NCBI RefSeq assembly: GCF_018687715.1
Contig: NC_056758.1
Span: 18,896,001-18,960,000, forward strand
Reading direction: 5' to 3'
DNA: 64,000 bases
From: Carya illinoinensis
Taxonomy: Eukaryota; Streptophyta; Magnoliopsida; Fagales; Juglandaceae
Shown here in pieces: positions 33,427-45,299 of the stretch. A program made the position numbers and the translations under genes. Position 1 is the stretch's first letter. Every line of letters begins with the position of its first letter. Under the pieces are notes generated by a model, which saw only the letters and a program-made list of their open reading frames with translations, searched no databases and was not told the DNA's origin.

Positions 33427-35404
33427 TTCTCCCCCCGTTAAAGAATCTTGTCCTCAAGATTAAGAGCACTAATAGAAACTTTATTTCTACCATGGCTTGC
33501 GAATTAACATCTATAGTGTAGCAAGTCATGTCAACCATTTTCCCATACTCTGGATCATACCAGGTGTTGTAGCTGCACAAAAATCGTCTAGCAATCCCCA
33601 AAGCTAGCCTTAGGTAGACAAGCAAATGATTCCCAAATAAGAAAGAATTATACCCAAACTGCCAATAACCCTTGCTTGTCACAGGAACATATGTGAGCTT
33701 GCGCTTGTAATGATTGCGATCTACACCACCAAGGACAATTTCACCCTCCTCTTCCTCCTCTGCTTTACCGTTGAGCCGGAATGAAAACACTTGTTCTTTA
33801 ACAAGACCTTGTTCAACCATGTTGTACCACACAAGAGCAGAATTTCCAACTGAAATCTCTAGAAATCCGCTGTGTGCAATTTTCATCTTTGTGGTTTGAT
33901 AACATTTCATGTTCCGTTGTCTCACTACACTGTGAACAGGATACCAGAGCATGGATGTTAAGAAGTATTCCTCAGGAAATTTCCTTGGAGTCATGTCACG
34001 ACAATTCTTACATCTTTCTAGTTTGCAGGAGCAATGGGCATAATGCAAATCAATATTTGAATATGGAATAGCTCTGTCACAGTAACTACATATTCTGGTG
34101 GATTCATTGGACGCCATTTCCATGGCAATGCAAGGAAACAAAGCACGTGACGTCGTTGTGAGACTAATAAACAAATCATCTTTGAAGGAGAAATGGAAGC
34201 TCCTGCATTCTCTATCCCAAGAAAAGCTTCTTTCAGATGTCAATTCAAAGTGAACTACTTTGTAGAGTCCCTGAAAATGGCCTTTGCTATGCCCTCCAAA
34301 AAGGTGATTGTATGTTTGACTCTTTCCAAGAATTTCAGCAATCTCAGGATCATATTGCTGATGTAATAAAGCCTCTCCAGGAACCAACAAGGTACTTCGA
34401 CGACGACGTAAGGCACATTTATACGACTGGAATGCTGAACAATGATGCCAAACAAGCATTATACAATCTCCTAAATTTACGAGGACACCAGTTAATATCT
34501 CAATCACAGTCCAATTCTCGGTATCTTCCCCTTGCCTTGCAAACACCACAATAAGGACTGAATACGCCACTAACCCAATTGTCAAACACGGTAGGACACC
34601 ACTAATGCTCATGTTGACCTGGATTAGGTTCACAGTGGTTTTGTAGTACACGTTCATCTTTTCCAGTTGAAGATCAGACTCACCCTGGTGCCTCACTGTC
34701 AGATTTAAGTTGCGCTCCACAAACTCCATTTCCCAAACCTTGGCTGTGAAGGCTCGATGGAAAGTAGGCTTGCGATGTGAGAGTAGGCCACTCAAGGATG
34801 TGCGGATGCCGAAATTCATCATTTGGATGGAATATGCCTTGCCGAGGGGCTCCTTTTGGTCCAAAAAATTCTCAATGGTGAGAGGAGGCCACTCGAGGGC
34901 GTGGGTCTCCCATGGGGGATGCCATATGAGGCGTAGAAAAACATCACTGCATCTACGATCAATCAGCCTTTTAGAATCTTCGACGCTGTTGATGAGGTGC
35001 ATCTTGGAGATTAAGTGCTCCATTTTCATGAGATCAATATCAGACGGCGAGTTAATGAAGGCAAGCAAAACACTGAGAGGGGAATCTAAGAGTTGAGAAA
35101 ATAAGATGGGATTTCTAAGAACCGATGAAGTAGGTATTTCTTTGGGTGTAACTTCCGTGTAAACCGCCACACTCTCCTCCCCCGCTGCTGCTGTTTCTAC
35201 GCCATTCTCCGCGACTTCATCTTCATCCTTTGTTCCCTTTTCTTCATGCACTACCGATTGTATGTTTGAATCCGTAGCTGCCAAGTGTTCATCGTCCTCA
35301 TGGTCTTGCCACTCCACGAGAGATTCTTGCATGCTCTTGCAATTTTGCTTCATTCCGTTCACTATTTCTTTCATCTCCAGCACTAGATCCAAAATCTTTT
35401 CCAT
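33368..35404 (-). CDS. Chimeric 678-residue ORF captured between inverted LTRs
   Basis: Uninterrupted from ATG at 35404. Residues 1-40 are a Met/Glu/Lys-rich coiled-coil-like start that could be gag-derived; an acidic stretch follows to about 85. About 90-260 is unrecognised ([18 protein letters not shown] lies inside). About 265-315 is hydrophobic, with one or two possible membrane segments. About 436-475 holds [20 protein letters not shown] followed by a C-x2-C pair, like a plant TRAF-type zinc finger. About 512-582 reads [15 protein letters not shown]...[14 protein letters not shown]...[11 protein letters not shown], like a plant aspartic proteinase of the phytepsin type, without either catalytic Asp region. 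The last 25 or so residues come from the polypurine tract and LTR. It looks like host gene fragments fused in a retroelement. Function unknown; no peptidase activity expected. Confidence 0.7.
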   Translation of the reverse strand: MEKILDLVLEMKEIVNGMKQNCKSMQESLVEWQDHEDDEHLAATDSNIQSVVHEEKGTKDEDEVAENGVETAAAGEESVAVYTEVTPKEIPTSSVLRNPILFSQLLDSPLSVLLAFINSPSDIDLMKMEHLISKMHLINSVEDSKRLIDRRCSDVFLRLIWHPPWETHALEWPPLTIENFLDQKEPLGKAYSIQMMNFGIRTSLSGLLSHRKPTFHRAFTAKVWEMEFVERNLNLTVRHQGESDLQLEKMNVYYKTTVNLIQVNMSISGVLPCLTIGLVAYSVLIVVFARQGEDTENWTVIEILTGVLVNLGDCIMLVWHHCSAFQSYKCALRRRRSTLLVPGEALLHQQYDPEIAEILGKSQTYNHLFGGHSKGHFQGLYKVVHFELTSERSFSWDRECRSFHFSFKDDLFISLTTTSRALFPCIAMEMASNESTRICSYCDRAIPYSNIDLHYAHCSCKLERCKNCRDMTPRKFPEEYFLTSMLWYPVHSVVRQRNMKCYQTTKMKIAHSGFLEISVGNSALVWYNMVEQGLVKEQVFSFRLNGKAEEEEEGEIVLGGVDRNHYKRKLTYVPVTSKGYWQFGYNSFLFGNHLLVYLRLALGIARRFLCSYNTWYDPEYGKMVDMTCYTIDVNSQAMVEIKFLLVLLILRTRFFNGGRMSGAWGVMSEVNHEQRMKG
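33427..33436 (-). other. Polypurine tract beside the left LTR
   Basis: The minus strand reads GGGGGGAGAA directly before the LTR start TGTCAGG, after GAGGACAAGATTCTTTAAC. This is the usual plus-strand priming site of a gypsy-type element. It also lies inside the long ORF. Confidence 0.8.
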
Positions 35405-35414
35405 TAAAAACAAG

Positions 35415-35843
35415 TTCAGGAGCTTGGGGTGTGATGAGCGAGGTCAACCATGAGCAAAGAATGAAGGGGTGAAGACAACAAAAAGGATGGGGACGCTATG
35501 CTGTGGAGTTTTACTTTTATTGAAGCTTTGCGTTTTATCCTTGCTGGTTGTTAGTCTATCCCACGTGTCCTGTAGCACGGCAGTGTTAGCAATGGAGTCT
35601 GTTGGAGGGTTGTTATCGATTTTGTATATTCATATAAATAGGAGAGGAAAGAAAGAGGGAAGATTATTCTGAATTGTAATCTCTGGAACTTTCCTTGGGA
35701 GGTTTAGGAATTGCCTCGAATGAATTCCTGGAGTGATGAATGTATGGACATATCAATTTCAGTAAACAAGATTCAACCCATTTCCTTTGCAATTGTCGTC
35801 TTCTTTTACAATCCTGCTTCGTAATTTACCGAGGTCCATAACA
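35415..35843 (+). repeat. Right LTR, inverted relative to the left copy
   Basis: On the plus strand it runs from TTCAGGAGCTTGG to GGTCCATAACA, with CATATAAATAGG near 35631-35642 as a likely TATA region. The start is TTCAGG where the left copy has TGTCAGG. In the 67 codons of 35469-35672 it differs from the left copy by one residue. As oriented it would drive transcription away from the chimeric ORF. Confidence 0.88.
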
Positions 35844-35848
35844 TATAT

Positions 35849-36395
35849 CTACCTTTTTCTAAATTGCAAAAGGTATTTTATAAAAAATTATAAGGAATTA
35901 TAACACTTTCAAAACACTATAAATCTCATTCTCTATTCTTTATTTGTAACAAACATATTTTTTAAACTTTCAATTTTTTTGTCATATTTTTCAAAGCTCA
36001 TCTATTACCAACAGTCATAATTTTCAAATATATGTATGTTTTCCTAGTCGTCATAATATTAAAAAATTTATTTTCCTAACGATCACATTTCCAATAATTT
36101 ATCTGCTTCTAAATGGTTATATTTTATCTTTTTCCCGTTGGTCACATGCTCTTATAAGTGTCATTCTACTAGTAAATAGGAAATTTCTGAGTGTAAATAG
36201 GGCCACTTTCTATTTCATAAAATAGTTTATGCATTAACTTGTGATAATGTATTTTTTTTAATTAGAATTAGTTAACTAGTTAATGCACAAAGTAGTTTTT
36301 TTTTAATGTATTTAACAAAATAGTAAAATATAATTCGGATTGCCCCCCCACATCAACAAAAACGTGGAAAATCATAATATAGTGGTTAATCTCTT

Positions 36396-36426
<31 letters not shown>

Positions 36427-36654
36427 CAGCTTGAAGAAAAAATGATCAATTTTGAACAACAAAGCATGAACTACAAGCCACGTCAATGTGTGAGTTTTAT
36501 TTTGTGAGATTTTCTTAATGAACTAAACATATCTCACCATGAAATTACTGGACCATGATGATATTAAAAACAAAAAGCTTCTCTCCAAATTTGGAGAACA
36601 ACCATGGCAAAGAGGACATCAATGCGCTTGCCTTTCTATCTTGAGTTTTAATCC
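35849..36654. other. AT-rich intergenic sequence with TA microsatellite
   Basis: No coding frame or recognised domain. A (TA)n tract lies at 36396-36422. The segment also has several GTCA-type words spaced through 36010-36150, without a clear repeat structure. Confidence 0.5.
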
Positions 36655-36806
36655 AACTATATCCTAATTTAAATAACTAGAAGTTAACTAACATTGAGCA
36701 GTCTTCGCTCTTTTCTCTTTGAGGGAATGAGATGGTGTTTCTAGTCTGTTGAAGTGTTATTTCAACAAGTTTTTCTTTCTTCTTTCATTCTAATCTGTTT
36801 GATTGT

Positions 36807-37922
36807 ATGGAGTCGTTGAAAGAGTTGTGTAGTCATTTGCATTTGATAGAAGAGGAAGAAGATGTCATAGACTTGGAGGGGAATGCAATGGTGGAAAGTT
36901 TATGTAAAGGGGAGCTTTGTTTGATCGGTAAGGTGTGGCTTGATCAAGTAATTCCAAAATCTATTATCCAATCTACCATGGCAGCTGAGCAAAGAGGCGC
37001 GCAGTTTTTAGTGGGGTTGGGAATAATACTTTCACTGTCTCATTTGCTAATCATGCAGATAAGTAGAGGGTAGAGGAAGGAAAGCCATGATTTTTTTATA
37101 ATGCAATTTTCGTCATTAACAAGTTTGATGGCCTTGTTCATCCTAGCAAAATGAACTTTGATCATGCTTCTTTTTGGTTACAATTGCAAAATTTACCGTT
37201 GGCCAGCATGAACAAGGAATGTGGAGTAAGAATTGGGAGTTCTATAGGGAGTGTTAAGGACGTGGAGGTTGATGAAACTAATCTGGGATGGGGTCTGTTC
37301 TTACGTCTCAAAGTCTATCTCAACTTGAAGAAACCTCTCACACGAGGCAGAACAATAATAGTTGAAGGAAAAACGTTCTAGATTCCAATTCAATATGAAA
37401 AGCTCCCCAAGTTTTGTTCCACTTGTGGTCTAATTGTTCATGAAGCACATAAGTGTTCTATAGATGCTTCAAAGGATCCAAACAGCATGCAATTTGGTTC
37501 CTAGTTACGTGCTGTACAACCAGGCCGTAGGGTCTAGGACCACTCTAAAGATCATGTTCCTTATTCAGATCAAGGAGGGAGTGGAGGAAATAGGCCATAT
37601 GAGGCAGAGAAGGGTGGTGTGGCCTCAACTGAATCGTTACTGGTGAGGATCTCAAATTTGGAAACAGATAGTGGAAAGGGAGTGATTTCAGGCGTGAATT
37701 AGGTATTAAAAACACAACCCTCACAAGGAGTAAGCAGCAGGCAGGGGTTGATGGCCTTGTGTTTGAACCTCCAACAACTAGTCAACATAATTCAAAGAAA
37801 AGAATGCTTAACATGAGTAATATTGAGACTGAAACACATAATTCTATTAAGAGGTCAAAACTGGATAGTTTGGAGGGAATGAGTATGGAGGGGTATAGAG
37901 GAGTTGGAATTGAATCTTTGTT
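36807..37922 (+). pseudogene. Second LINE ORF1, gag-like protein
   Basis: ATG at 36807. LCLIGKVWLDQVIPKSIIQ matches the start of a DUF4283-type domain. The frame shifts near 37010 and resumes at 37151 with FWLQLQNLPL. A zinc knuckle C-x2-C-G-x4-H-x4-H-x2-C lies at 37415-37456, after a stop at 37379-37381. Basic and Ser-rich sequence follows up to the TAG near 37924. Confidence 0.78.
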
Positions 37923-37979
37923 ATAGGTAGGAGCTGGTTGCCAGCCTTGCCTACAGTCATGAATTTCATCAGTTGGAAC

Positions 37980-38726
37980 TAGGGGAAAGCATCGGCCGGT
38001 TCAGACCTGATAAACCGACTGGTTAAGTCCAAAAATGGGAGGACCGAATTCATTTGGTCCAATCCGCAGTTCAGGGATTTTTCACCCCAGACTAGACCGA
38101 ATGAAAAAAATTTAAAAAAAATTATATATATTATTTATATAAATAATTGTATAAATTAATTATATATATCACAATATTACATAAGTATTATATTCTTTAA
38201 TGTGTAATTATAATATAAAGTATTAGAATATATTAATATATTAACATATTATAAGAGTTATAGTATAAATTATAGTATATGTATAAATTTATAATAGTAT
38301 TAGTATAGTTATCTTAATATGTTAGTATTAAATCACTATAACTACATAGAGTATTATTTAATATAGTATTACTAATTTATCATTAACATATAGTATATTA
38401 GTAATACTACTAGTATAGTTATTAGTTATAGTATTAGTACTAAGTCTATAACTATATATATTTAGATCAATGTATTATTATATTCTTTAATGTATAACTA
38501 TAATATATAGTATTAATATATATTAATAATTGTACAACTTATTATGTAATTCTCACTTAATAAGTCATTTAATTTTAATTTAGTATTTTAAATAATTTTT
38601 TTATTAATCGATTTTAAAAAAGAAAAAAGGTTGGACCAATGAACTATCGATCAGGTACGGTTTGAGAAAATGATGGACCGAAAATTTTCACCCGGACCAG
38701 ATCGGACCGTATCGTGCTCTCGCCTA
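37980..38726. mobile_element. hAT MITE in the LINE endonuclease start
   Basis: The 747-bp element begins TAGGGGAAAGCATCGGCCGGTT and its other end, read inverted, begins TAGGCGAGAGCACGATACGG. Flanks are GTTGGAAC (37972-37979) and AGTGGAAC (38727-38734), an imperfect 8-bp duplication. The centre (38110-38600) is extremely AT-rich. Confidence 0.82.
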
Positions 38727-40384
38727 AGTGGAACTCCCGTGGACTTGGGAACCCACGGGGAGTTCGATTGCTTCAAGATATGGTTCGAAAAGAAGATCCC
38801 AATGTCTTGTTTCTGTGTTAATAGAATCGATAAATTGAAGTTTACTTTGGGCTGTTTAGTTGTGAGTAATGCAGGCTAGGGGGGTGGTATTGCTCTGCTT
38901 TGGAAAAGTCAACTCCTATTGAAGATTCTCCATTTCTCTAAATCTGATATTCACACTAAGATTAAGTTAAATGTGGAAAGTGATGTATCCTAGTACCTAA
39001 CATGTGTGTATGGTCACCCTGAGGCTTCCAATAGGCATGAGACTTGGTCTTTATTAAGGTCAATTAGTGTACCCTCTGGATGTGCTTGACTTCAGTTTGG
39101 TGATTTTAATGAGATTTTACACATGGGGAAAAAAGAGGAGGACGGTGTAGACCTGATAGACAAACAGAGGACTTTAGAGATGTGTTATATGACTGTCATC
39201 TATCAGATTTGGGTTTTTGTGGACCTCAATTTACCTGGTGGAAAGAGAGGTAGAATCGAGGAGACATTTTTTAAAGATTGGATAGGTTCATTGCTAATAA
39301 TGAATGGAGATCCCTTTTCCCAACGATGGTTGTTGAGCACATTCCAATTGCTTACTCAGACCATCTTGTTATCAAATTGAAACATCGAGATGATTGTGTG
39401 TTGGAAAGAAGAGGGTCTAGGTTTAAGTTTGAGGCCATGTGGATAGATTCTAATGAGTGTAAATAGATAATTGCCTCAACTTGGAATTTGGTGGGAGGAG
39501 AAAAGGATCTTTCATTGGTTATGTAGAAGATCAAAAGCTGTGGAGAGAGGCTTCAGTATTGGAACAAGCACAATTTTGGCCATGTCAAGAAACAAATTGC
39601 TAGAGCCTAAGACAGAACTAATTTTCTGTATTAGGTTGATCCTAATTGTTTGAGGATTGATGATCATAGAAAAGCAAATACTGATTTGCAAAAGTGGCTT
39701 GAAAGAGATGAAATACAAGATTCTTCCATAGAAAAGCATCCCAAGGGTAGAAGAGGAACTTTATCAAATGGGTGAAGGACAACAATAGTGTTTGGCACAT
39801 GGGAGAGGGAAGGGATAGGGTTATTCTGGATTATTTTCAACACATCTTTTCTGCTATAAATCAACAAGGCTACATGGTCATGTATCAACTATGATGAATG
39901 AGAGTCTGCTTCAGAATTATACTGCTAATGAGGATTTTCAAGCTCTTAATCAAATGGATCCTTTAAAAGCCCTAGACCAGATGGCATGCCACCTTTATTC
40001 TATTAGAAGTACTGGTCTTTGGTTGGAAGAGATGTATTTGTGGTTGTGCTAAAAGCTTTTAATGAGGGGTTTTTCCATCTGCTTTGAACCATCCATACAT
40101 TGCTTTGATCCCTAAGAAAAACAAACCAGAAGTAGTGGTAGATTACAGACCAATTAGCCTATGCAATGTAGTCTACAAGTTGATTGCTAAAGTATTATCT
40201 AATAGACTCAAAAGAATCCTTGCAAATATAATTTCCATGTCTTAGTCAGCTTTTGTGCTTGGAAGATTAATAACAGATAATGTTCTAGTGACTTATGAAC
40301 TAGTTCATTATTTGAGACAAAAGAGGCAAGGAAACAAAGGATACATGTCCTTAAAATTAGATGTGAGCAAAGCGTATGATCGAG

Positions 40385-40969
40385 TAGGGATATAAAAAAA
40401 ACCAATGAACCAATAAACTAGACCAAACCAAACTGAATCGATGGGTTTGGTCTGGTAACGAGTTGGGTTCGATCTGATACCAGTTTTTTTTTTTTTAAAA
40501 CCGGTCAAAATCAGTCTGGTTTCGATTTTTCCTCTTCTAAAATTGAACAGGATCAGACCGGTTCATATATATATATATTTTTAATTTTTTATATTGTATA
40601 TAATTTATATATATGATATATAATTATATATAAAATAGTTTTGTATTATATGATAAATTACTAATTAATATAATATTAAATTTTAAAATTTTATATCATT
40701 ATAGTTTACTGTATTAGTGTTATACTAATACTATATCACTATATATTATAATATGCTATAATATATCACTATATTATATATTATATAATATAGTATATAG
40801 TATATTAAAATTGAAAAATCAGACTGAACCAAACCAGAAACCAGTAAAATTGGAGTACCGGTTTAGGAGGGTAATCGGTGTGTAATCATTTTTGAAAAAT
40901 ACAAAATCGGTGCATGTCGGTTCGGTTCTAAATTTTGTCCAAAACTGAACCGGACCGGTTACACCCCTA
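40385..40969. mobile_element. hAT MITE in the LINE reverse transcriptase
   Basis: The 585-bp element has ends TAGGGATATAA and its inverse TTACACCCCTA. Flanks are TGATCGAG (40377-40384) and TGATAGAG (40970-40977), 8 bp with one change. It cuts the RT motif KAYDRV. Subterminal ACCGGTT and AACCGG words occur on both sides of an AT-rich centre. Confidence 0.86.
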
Positions 40970-43900
40970 TGATAGAGTGGAATGGGGCTTTCTTGACATT
41001 ATTATGGAAAAAAATGGGTTTTGAGAAGAAGTAGAGAAAGATGGTCATGTGTTGTGTGAAGTCTGTCTCCTACTCAATTTTAATAAATGGAACCCCAAAG
41101 GGACCTATCATGCCTTCAAGAGGATTAAGACAAGGGGATCTTCTATCCCATTATCTTTTTCTTTTATGCACTAAGAGTTTGGTTGCTTTGTTAAAACAAG
41201 TAGAGAAGAATAAGCTGGTGGAAGGCATCAAAATCTGTAGAGGCAATCCAAGGATCAACAACCTCCTGTTTGCAGATGACAACTTATTCTTTTGTAGGGC
41301 TTCTATGCAAACAAATGCAAAGATTCATCAACTCCTCAAGGTGTATGAACAAGCTTCAGGCCAAAGGGTGAACAGAGAAAAGACAGCTATGGTATTCAGT
41401 ACAAATGTTGATCCTCAATTGCAGTAGGATATCATGGCCTCTTGGGGAGTGCAACAGATTCAGCATTTTGAAAAGTATCTTGGACTTCCATCAATGGTAG
41501 GTAGATCTAAAAACAAGGCTTTATGGATATCAAGCATAAAATTTGGAAGAAATTACAAGGATGGAAGGAAAGGTTTACTATCTCAAGGTGGCAAGGAGGT
41601 CTTGATAAAAGGCAGTGTCTTTATCAATTCGTACATACTCGATGAGCTGCTTCAAACTGTCTGGGCGTTTATGCAGGGAATTGGAAAATATGATGGCTAA
41701 GTTTTGGTGGGGCCAAAGAAAGGAGGAGAATAAAATCAGATGGATGAGTTGGTCTAAGATGTGTGCAACAAAGTCTTATGGTGGTATGGGCTTTAAGGAC
41801 CTACAAAGTTTCAATGTGGCATTATTGGCTAAACAAGCTTGGCAAATTATGAATGAGATATCATCCCATCCTCAAAAAGTGTACAAATCAAGGTATTTTC
41901 CAAACTCTGATTCTTAGAATGCTCAATTGGGTCATGCACCTTAATATGCTTAGAAAGGGATTTGGGAATCAAAAGGCTTTTTGTTGAAAGGTTGTAAGTG
42001 ACGTGTAGGCAATGGAAAGTCTATAAATATTTGGATGTATTTCTGGTTGCCTAGTCAAAGACTTGTCTCTATGGTTCATGATTAGATTAGGATGCAAAGT
42101 TACCAAACAGTTGCACAGCTCATTGATGAAGACATTAACTGGTTGGATGTTGAGTTAGTAAAAAGCCTTATGGCCCCTTCAGAAGCTGCTGAAGTGCTGA
42201 GATTTCCACTTGGACCTACTAATAGAGAAGATCAGCTTATTTGGCACCATGAGAAGATAGATGTTTATATAGTGAAGAGTGCTTACAAGTTTCTTTTGTC
42301 TTTGAAGAATCACCGTACACAAGGGGAATGCTCTAATTCTCAGTCCCAACAGATTTTTTTGGAAGCAATTGTGGAAGTTGCCTATTCCTAACAGAGTTAG
42401 TTTTCTTGAAGAGCTTGTAAGCAAGGATTGCCTACGATGAGAAATTTGCTGGTGAGGAAGGTAGTAGCAGAGGATACATGTAAATTCTGTGAGGTTAGTG
42501 TGGAGGATACAGGTCAAGCACTTGTTTATTGTTCATCCATTTTATAATATTGGAAGTAAGCTTTCAACTACCTACATTTGGATGGTGATACTAAGGACTT
42601 TATGGAGCTAGCAATGAAGGTGAGAGAGGATGGGAATGCAGGGGATCTTGAGAAATTCTTTCTTATTGCTTGGTCTTTATGGCATAGGAGGAATCGGCTC
42701 CTATATGAGGGACACATTCAGCATCCACAACAAGCTGTAGACTATGCATTTTCAATTTTGAAGGCTTCACATGCTGTTCAAGTTGTTTGTCAGTAGAAGA
42801 CGATAGGGAGTTTTGGTTGGAGACCGCCTTTTGCAAGTGTTCTTAAACTTAATACAAATAGATCAATCTTCAATGAGCTAAGCAAGTCTAGAGTTGGAGA
42901 CATTTTGTGAGAAGAGAAAGGTTGTGTTATCATGGCAGCTTGCAGCAAAGAACTAGAGATTTCAAATCCAATGGAAGTTGAATTACTTGCCATTTTTAGA
43001 GGCCTCCAATTGTGTGTTCCTATGGGTATTAGTGATCTAATTTGAAGTCTGATTCCTTGTTGAGTGTTAATGCTATCTTAGCAGAAGGGGAGTCCATGTC
43101 TCCCTTAGGTAATCTAATTTTCTCTATCCAAGATCTTTTGAAATAGATGCCTAAGCTGCTGATTTAACATGTCAGTAGAGTTTTTAATGTAGCAGCTGAT
43201 GGTATGGCAAAATATGCATGGTATGTAAAGAGTTTAATAGTTTGATGGGATTCAATTCCTGAGTGTGTGTCCCAAATTGTTTGTCATGAAGCCAAGTTGT
43301 AATTCTTTATGATGATTATATTGCAATGAAGATGGTTATGTTGCTATAAAAAAAAAAAAAAAAAAAAAAAACTATATCCTAATTTATTCTCTAAAGTTTT
43401 CGTTGCTATAACAAAAATGTTCAAAATGATAGGATGAGGCAATCAAAGGCAGCTTCTCTACTTGGACATGCCATAGCAAAACATTTGACTTGCTAGCAAT
43501 CAAATAGGAGAAGCTTAATGGTAAAAAATAGGCACTTTCTTAAATCAACTTTGAATTATAACTTATACTTCAATCCCTGTTTGACAATTCAATAAATCCC
43601 TAGTTGACTTATACCAACTCTTTATGCTAAGACATAATTATTTTCTTTAATAATGAAAAAAGCATGAACACATACAATCTGCCCCCCTCTATACGAGGTT
43701 TTATTTCTCCTTTCTTTCTCTAATCGCAATCTTGGCTCTCTCTATTTGTCCTCTCAACTATCTCTCACTCTTCATTTCCAATCACTTGCCCCCATTATAG
43801 AGCATGATGAAAATTTTGATCATTTCCAACTAATAACACAAATGACTCTACAACGGCTATACGAGACTTACCTATTGAAGATCCTCTCCATATGGCAACT

Positions 43901-44201
43901 ACAACAACGGCCACAACAGCAATGTGAAGATTTGCCCCTCTCACACATATGGCAACATTTACCCTCCTAGTAGCAGCTAGTTTCCTTTTTGTATCAAATT
44001 TGTATCTCTCGATCTATGCAATTCCTTATAGATTACATGTAACCAACTATAGAGAATACCTCTTGTATCGATTTTTTATTATTATAAATACCAGTAGTAG
44101 ACTCAGTACTCTCACGGTAATTGAGGAATTTTATCAAACACTTTGTGCCCACTTTCTTCACTGTACCAGCACCCATGTGAGAGAAAGAGAGTCTTCCTCC
44201 C

Positions 44202-44938
44202 ATGGCTACCATTGCTCTGAACGTTGGTAACTTTGTTATGCTACGCTCCAATAGCATCAACTACCTATTATGGCTTGAACATATTTTGGCCTTGGCTAAG
44301 AGCCAAGACCTTGTTGAACATGTTCTCAATGCTACATCAGCCCCTCCCGAGTTTGAAAAATTAATTGGTGGTGCATCTGGTTCTATTAAATTAGAACCCA
44401 CCCCTGCCTTCCTCTAGTGGAGAAAATCTGATCGTCTGCTACGAGGATGGATAATCGGTACATTGTCCGAAGAGGCACTAGGGCTTGTTGTTGGCCTGTA
44501 CACTACCCACCAGGTCCAGGTTGCCCTCAAAGAGGCATACGCCTATGATTCCCAAGAACGTGAGTTTCACCTCACACAATAGCTCACATACTTATGCAAA
44601 GAGCCTTCGACACCACTGGTAGACCACCTCTGTGTGTTCAAGGAACTTTGTGATAGCTTAGCTTCCATCGGACGCTAGTGCAAGACAATATGAAAGTTTT
44701 CTCCTTGCTAAATAGTCTAGGACCAAGTACAAGCCCTTCACAACGTCGATGTTGAAACCATCAGTGCCATCTTACACCAAACTCATCCCTCTGCTCCAAG
44801 GTTATGAAATCATATCCTCTCTTCATGGACAGAAGAGAAGCACTCTAGCCCTCAAGGACCACCATAACACCCAAAATCTCGGTCCTTCTCCTCGCAAAAT
44901 GCTTTTTATGGACAAAATGCTAATCACTCGACCAGGGG
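44202..44938 (+). pseudogene. Older Ty1/copia gag, 5' part
   Basis: From ATG at 44202, FVMLRSNSINYLLWLEHIL matches the N-terminal core of copia gag. A stop at 44415-44417 interrupts it, but the same frame family continues (RKSDRLLRGWIIGTLSE and LVDHLCVFKELCDSLAS). The frame is broken several times more before the younger copia insertion at 44944. A likely leader or LTR lies at about 43680-44200, with TATAAATA near 44083; its limits are unknown. Confidence 0.75.
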
Positions 44939-44943
44939 TGAAC

Positions 44944-45248
44944 TGATAGATTTAGACTAAATACCTCTTTTGAGGTGCTTTACTTTCATTATATAGAAAC
45001 TAATTACAAAGATAGCTGCAAAGATAAGATTGAGGATTCAATTTGAATCTCAACAAATTACATCTTATCTTATCTAAACTAACTTTACCTTATCTCGTCT
45101 AAATATGTACAAGTCTAATTCAAATACGAGATAAGATTAGAAAACAAAACCTAATCTATTTGAAATTCTACTCTGATGCAACATAACAAATTAGGAAATC
45201 CAGTTGCCATGTTTGATAATAAAAGAAAACCCTAATTTTCCTTTGACA
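44944..45248 (-). repeat. 3' LTR of the nested copia element
   Basis: Plus-strand ends are TGATAGATTT and CCTTTGACA. Next to it on the inside, the minus strand reads TTTGAGGGAGGG, the polypurine tract (45249-45260). Confidence 0.9.
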
Positions 45249-45299
45249 CCCTCCCTCAAATTGATGCTAGTGAGTCAACTAGTAGCAATTTGCTAACTA

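Larger units (their letters stand above)
32997..35843 (-). mobile_element. Composite element: chimeric ORF between two inverted LTRs
   Basis: The 2847-bp unit is flanked by TATAT at 32992-32996 and 35844-35848. Its outer ends are TGTTATGGACC and GGTCCATAACA. The two about 430-bp LTRs are almost identical but point away from each other: U5-type ends lie outside and U3-type ends inside. The left LTR has a polypurine tract (GGGGGGAGAA on the minus strand) just before its TGTCAGG start; the right one has no such tract, and no primer-binding site is found. Between them is one long minus-strand ORF. The 5-bp duplication and TG/CA ends point to retroviral-type integration, not to a MULE. Confidence 0.85.
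37959..43260 (+). pseudogene. Second LINE ORF2, endonuclease-RT-RNase H
   Basis: ATG at 37959 opens MNFISWN; the first hAT MITE cuts right after it, and SRGLGNPRG continues at 38735. Endonuclease ends with AYSDHLVI near 39350-39372, with the His intact. RT begins with IALIPKKNKPEVVVDYRPISLCN (40095-40165). The second MITE falls within KAYDRV, and FADDNLFF reads at 41269-41292. A zinc-binding region follows near 42400-42540 and RNase H near 42830-43230, where the first Asp is Asn (KLNTN). At least six stops or frameshifts interrupt it. Confidence 0.86.
36672..43370 (+). mobile_element. Second L1-type LINE, near full length
   Basis: It is bounded by AACTATATCCTAATTTA at 36655-36671 and ACTATATCCTAATTTA at 43371-43386, and ends in a run of more than 20 A. 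Domain order is ORF1 (DUF4283-like, CCHC knuckle), endonuclease, RT, zinc-binding region and RNase H, all on plus. Two hAT MITEs (37980-38726 and 40385-40969) interrupt ORF2. The long A tail suggests it is younger than the LINE in the reductase intron, but many stops make it inactive. Confidence 0.92.

Noticed and set aside
33660..33870. Functional aspartic proteinase gene
   Set aside because: Only about 70 residues of the fold are present, and neither catalytic Asp motif is included.
34237..35096. Plus-strand ORFs of 105 and 128 codons
   Set aside because: They are shadows of the 678-codon minus-strand ORF.
32997..35843. Pack-MULE with long terminal inverted repeats
   Set aside because: The flanking duplication is 5 bp, not 9; the ends are TG/CA; and a polypurine tract sits beside one repeat. 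LTR ancestry fits better.
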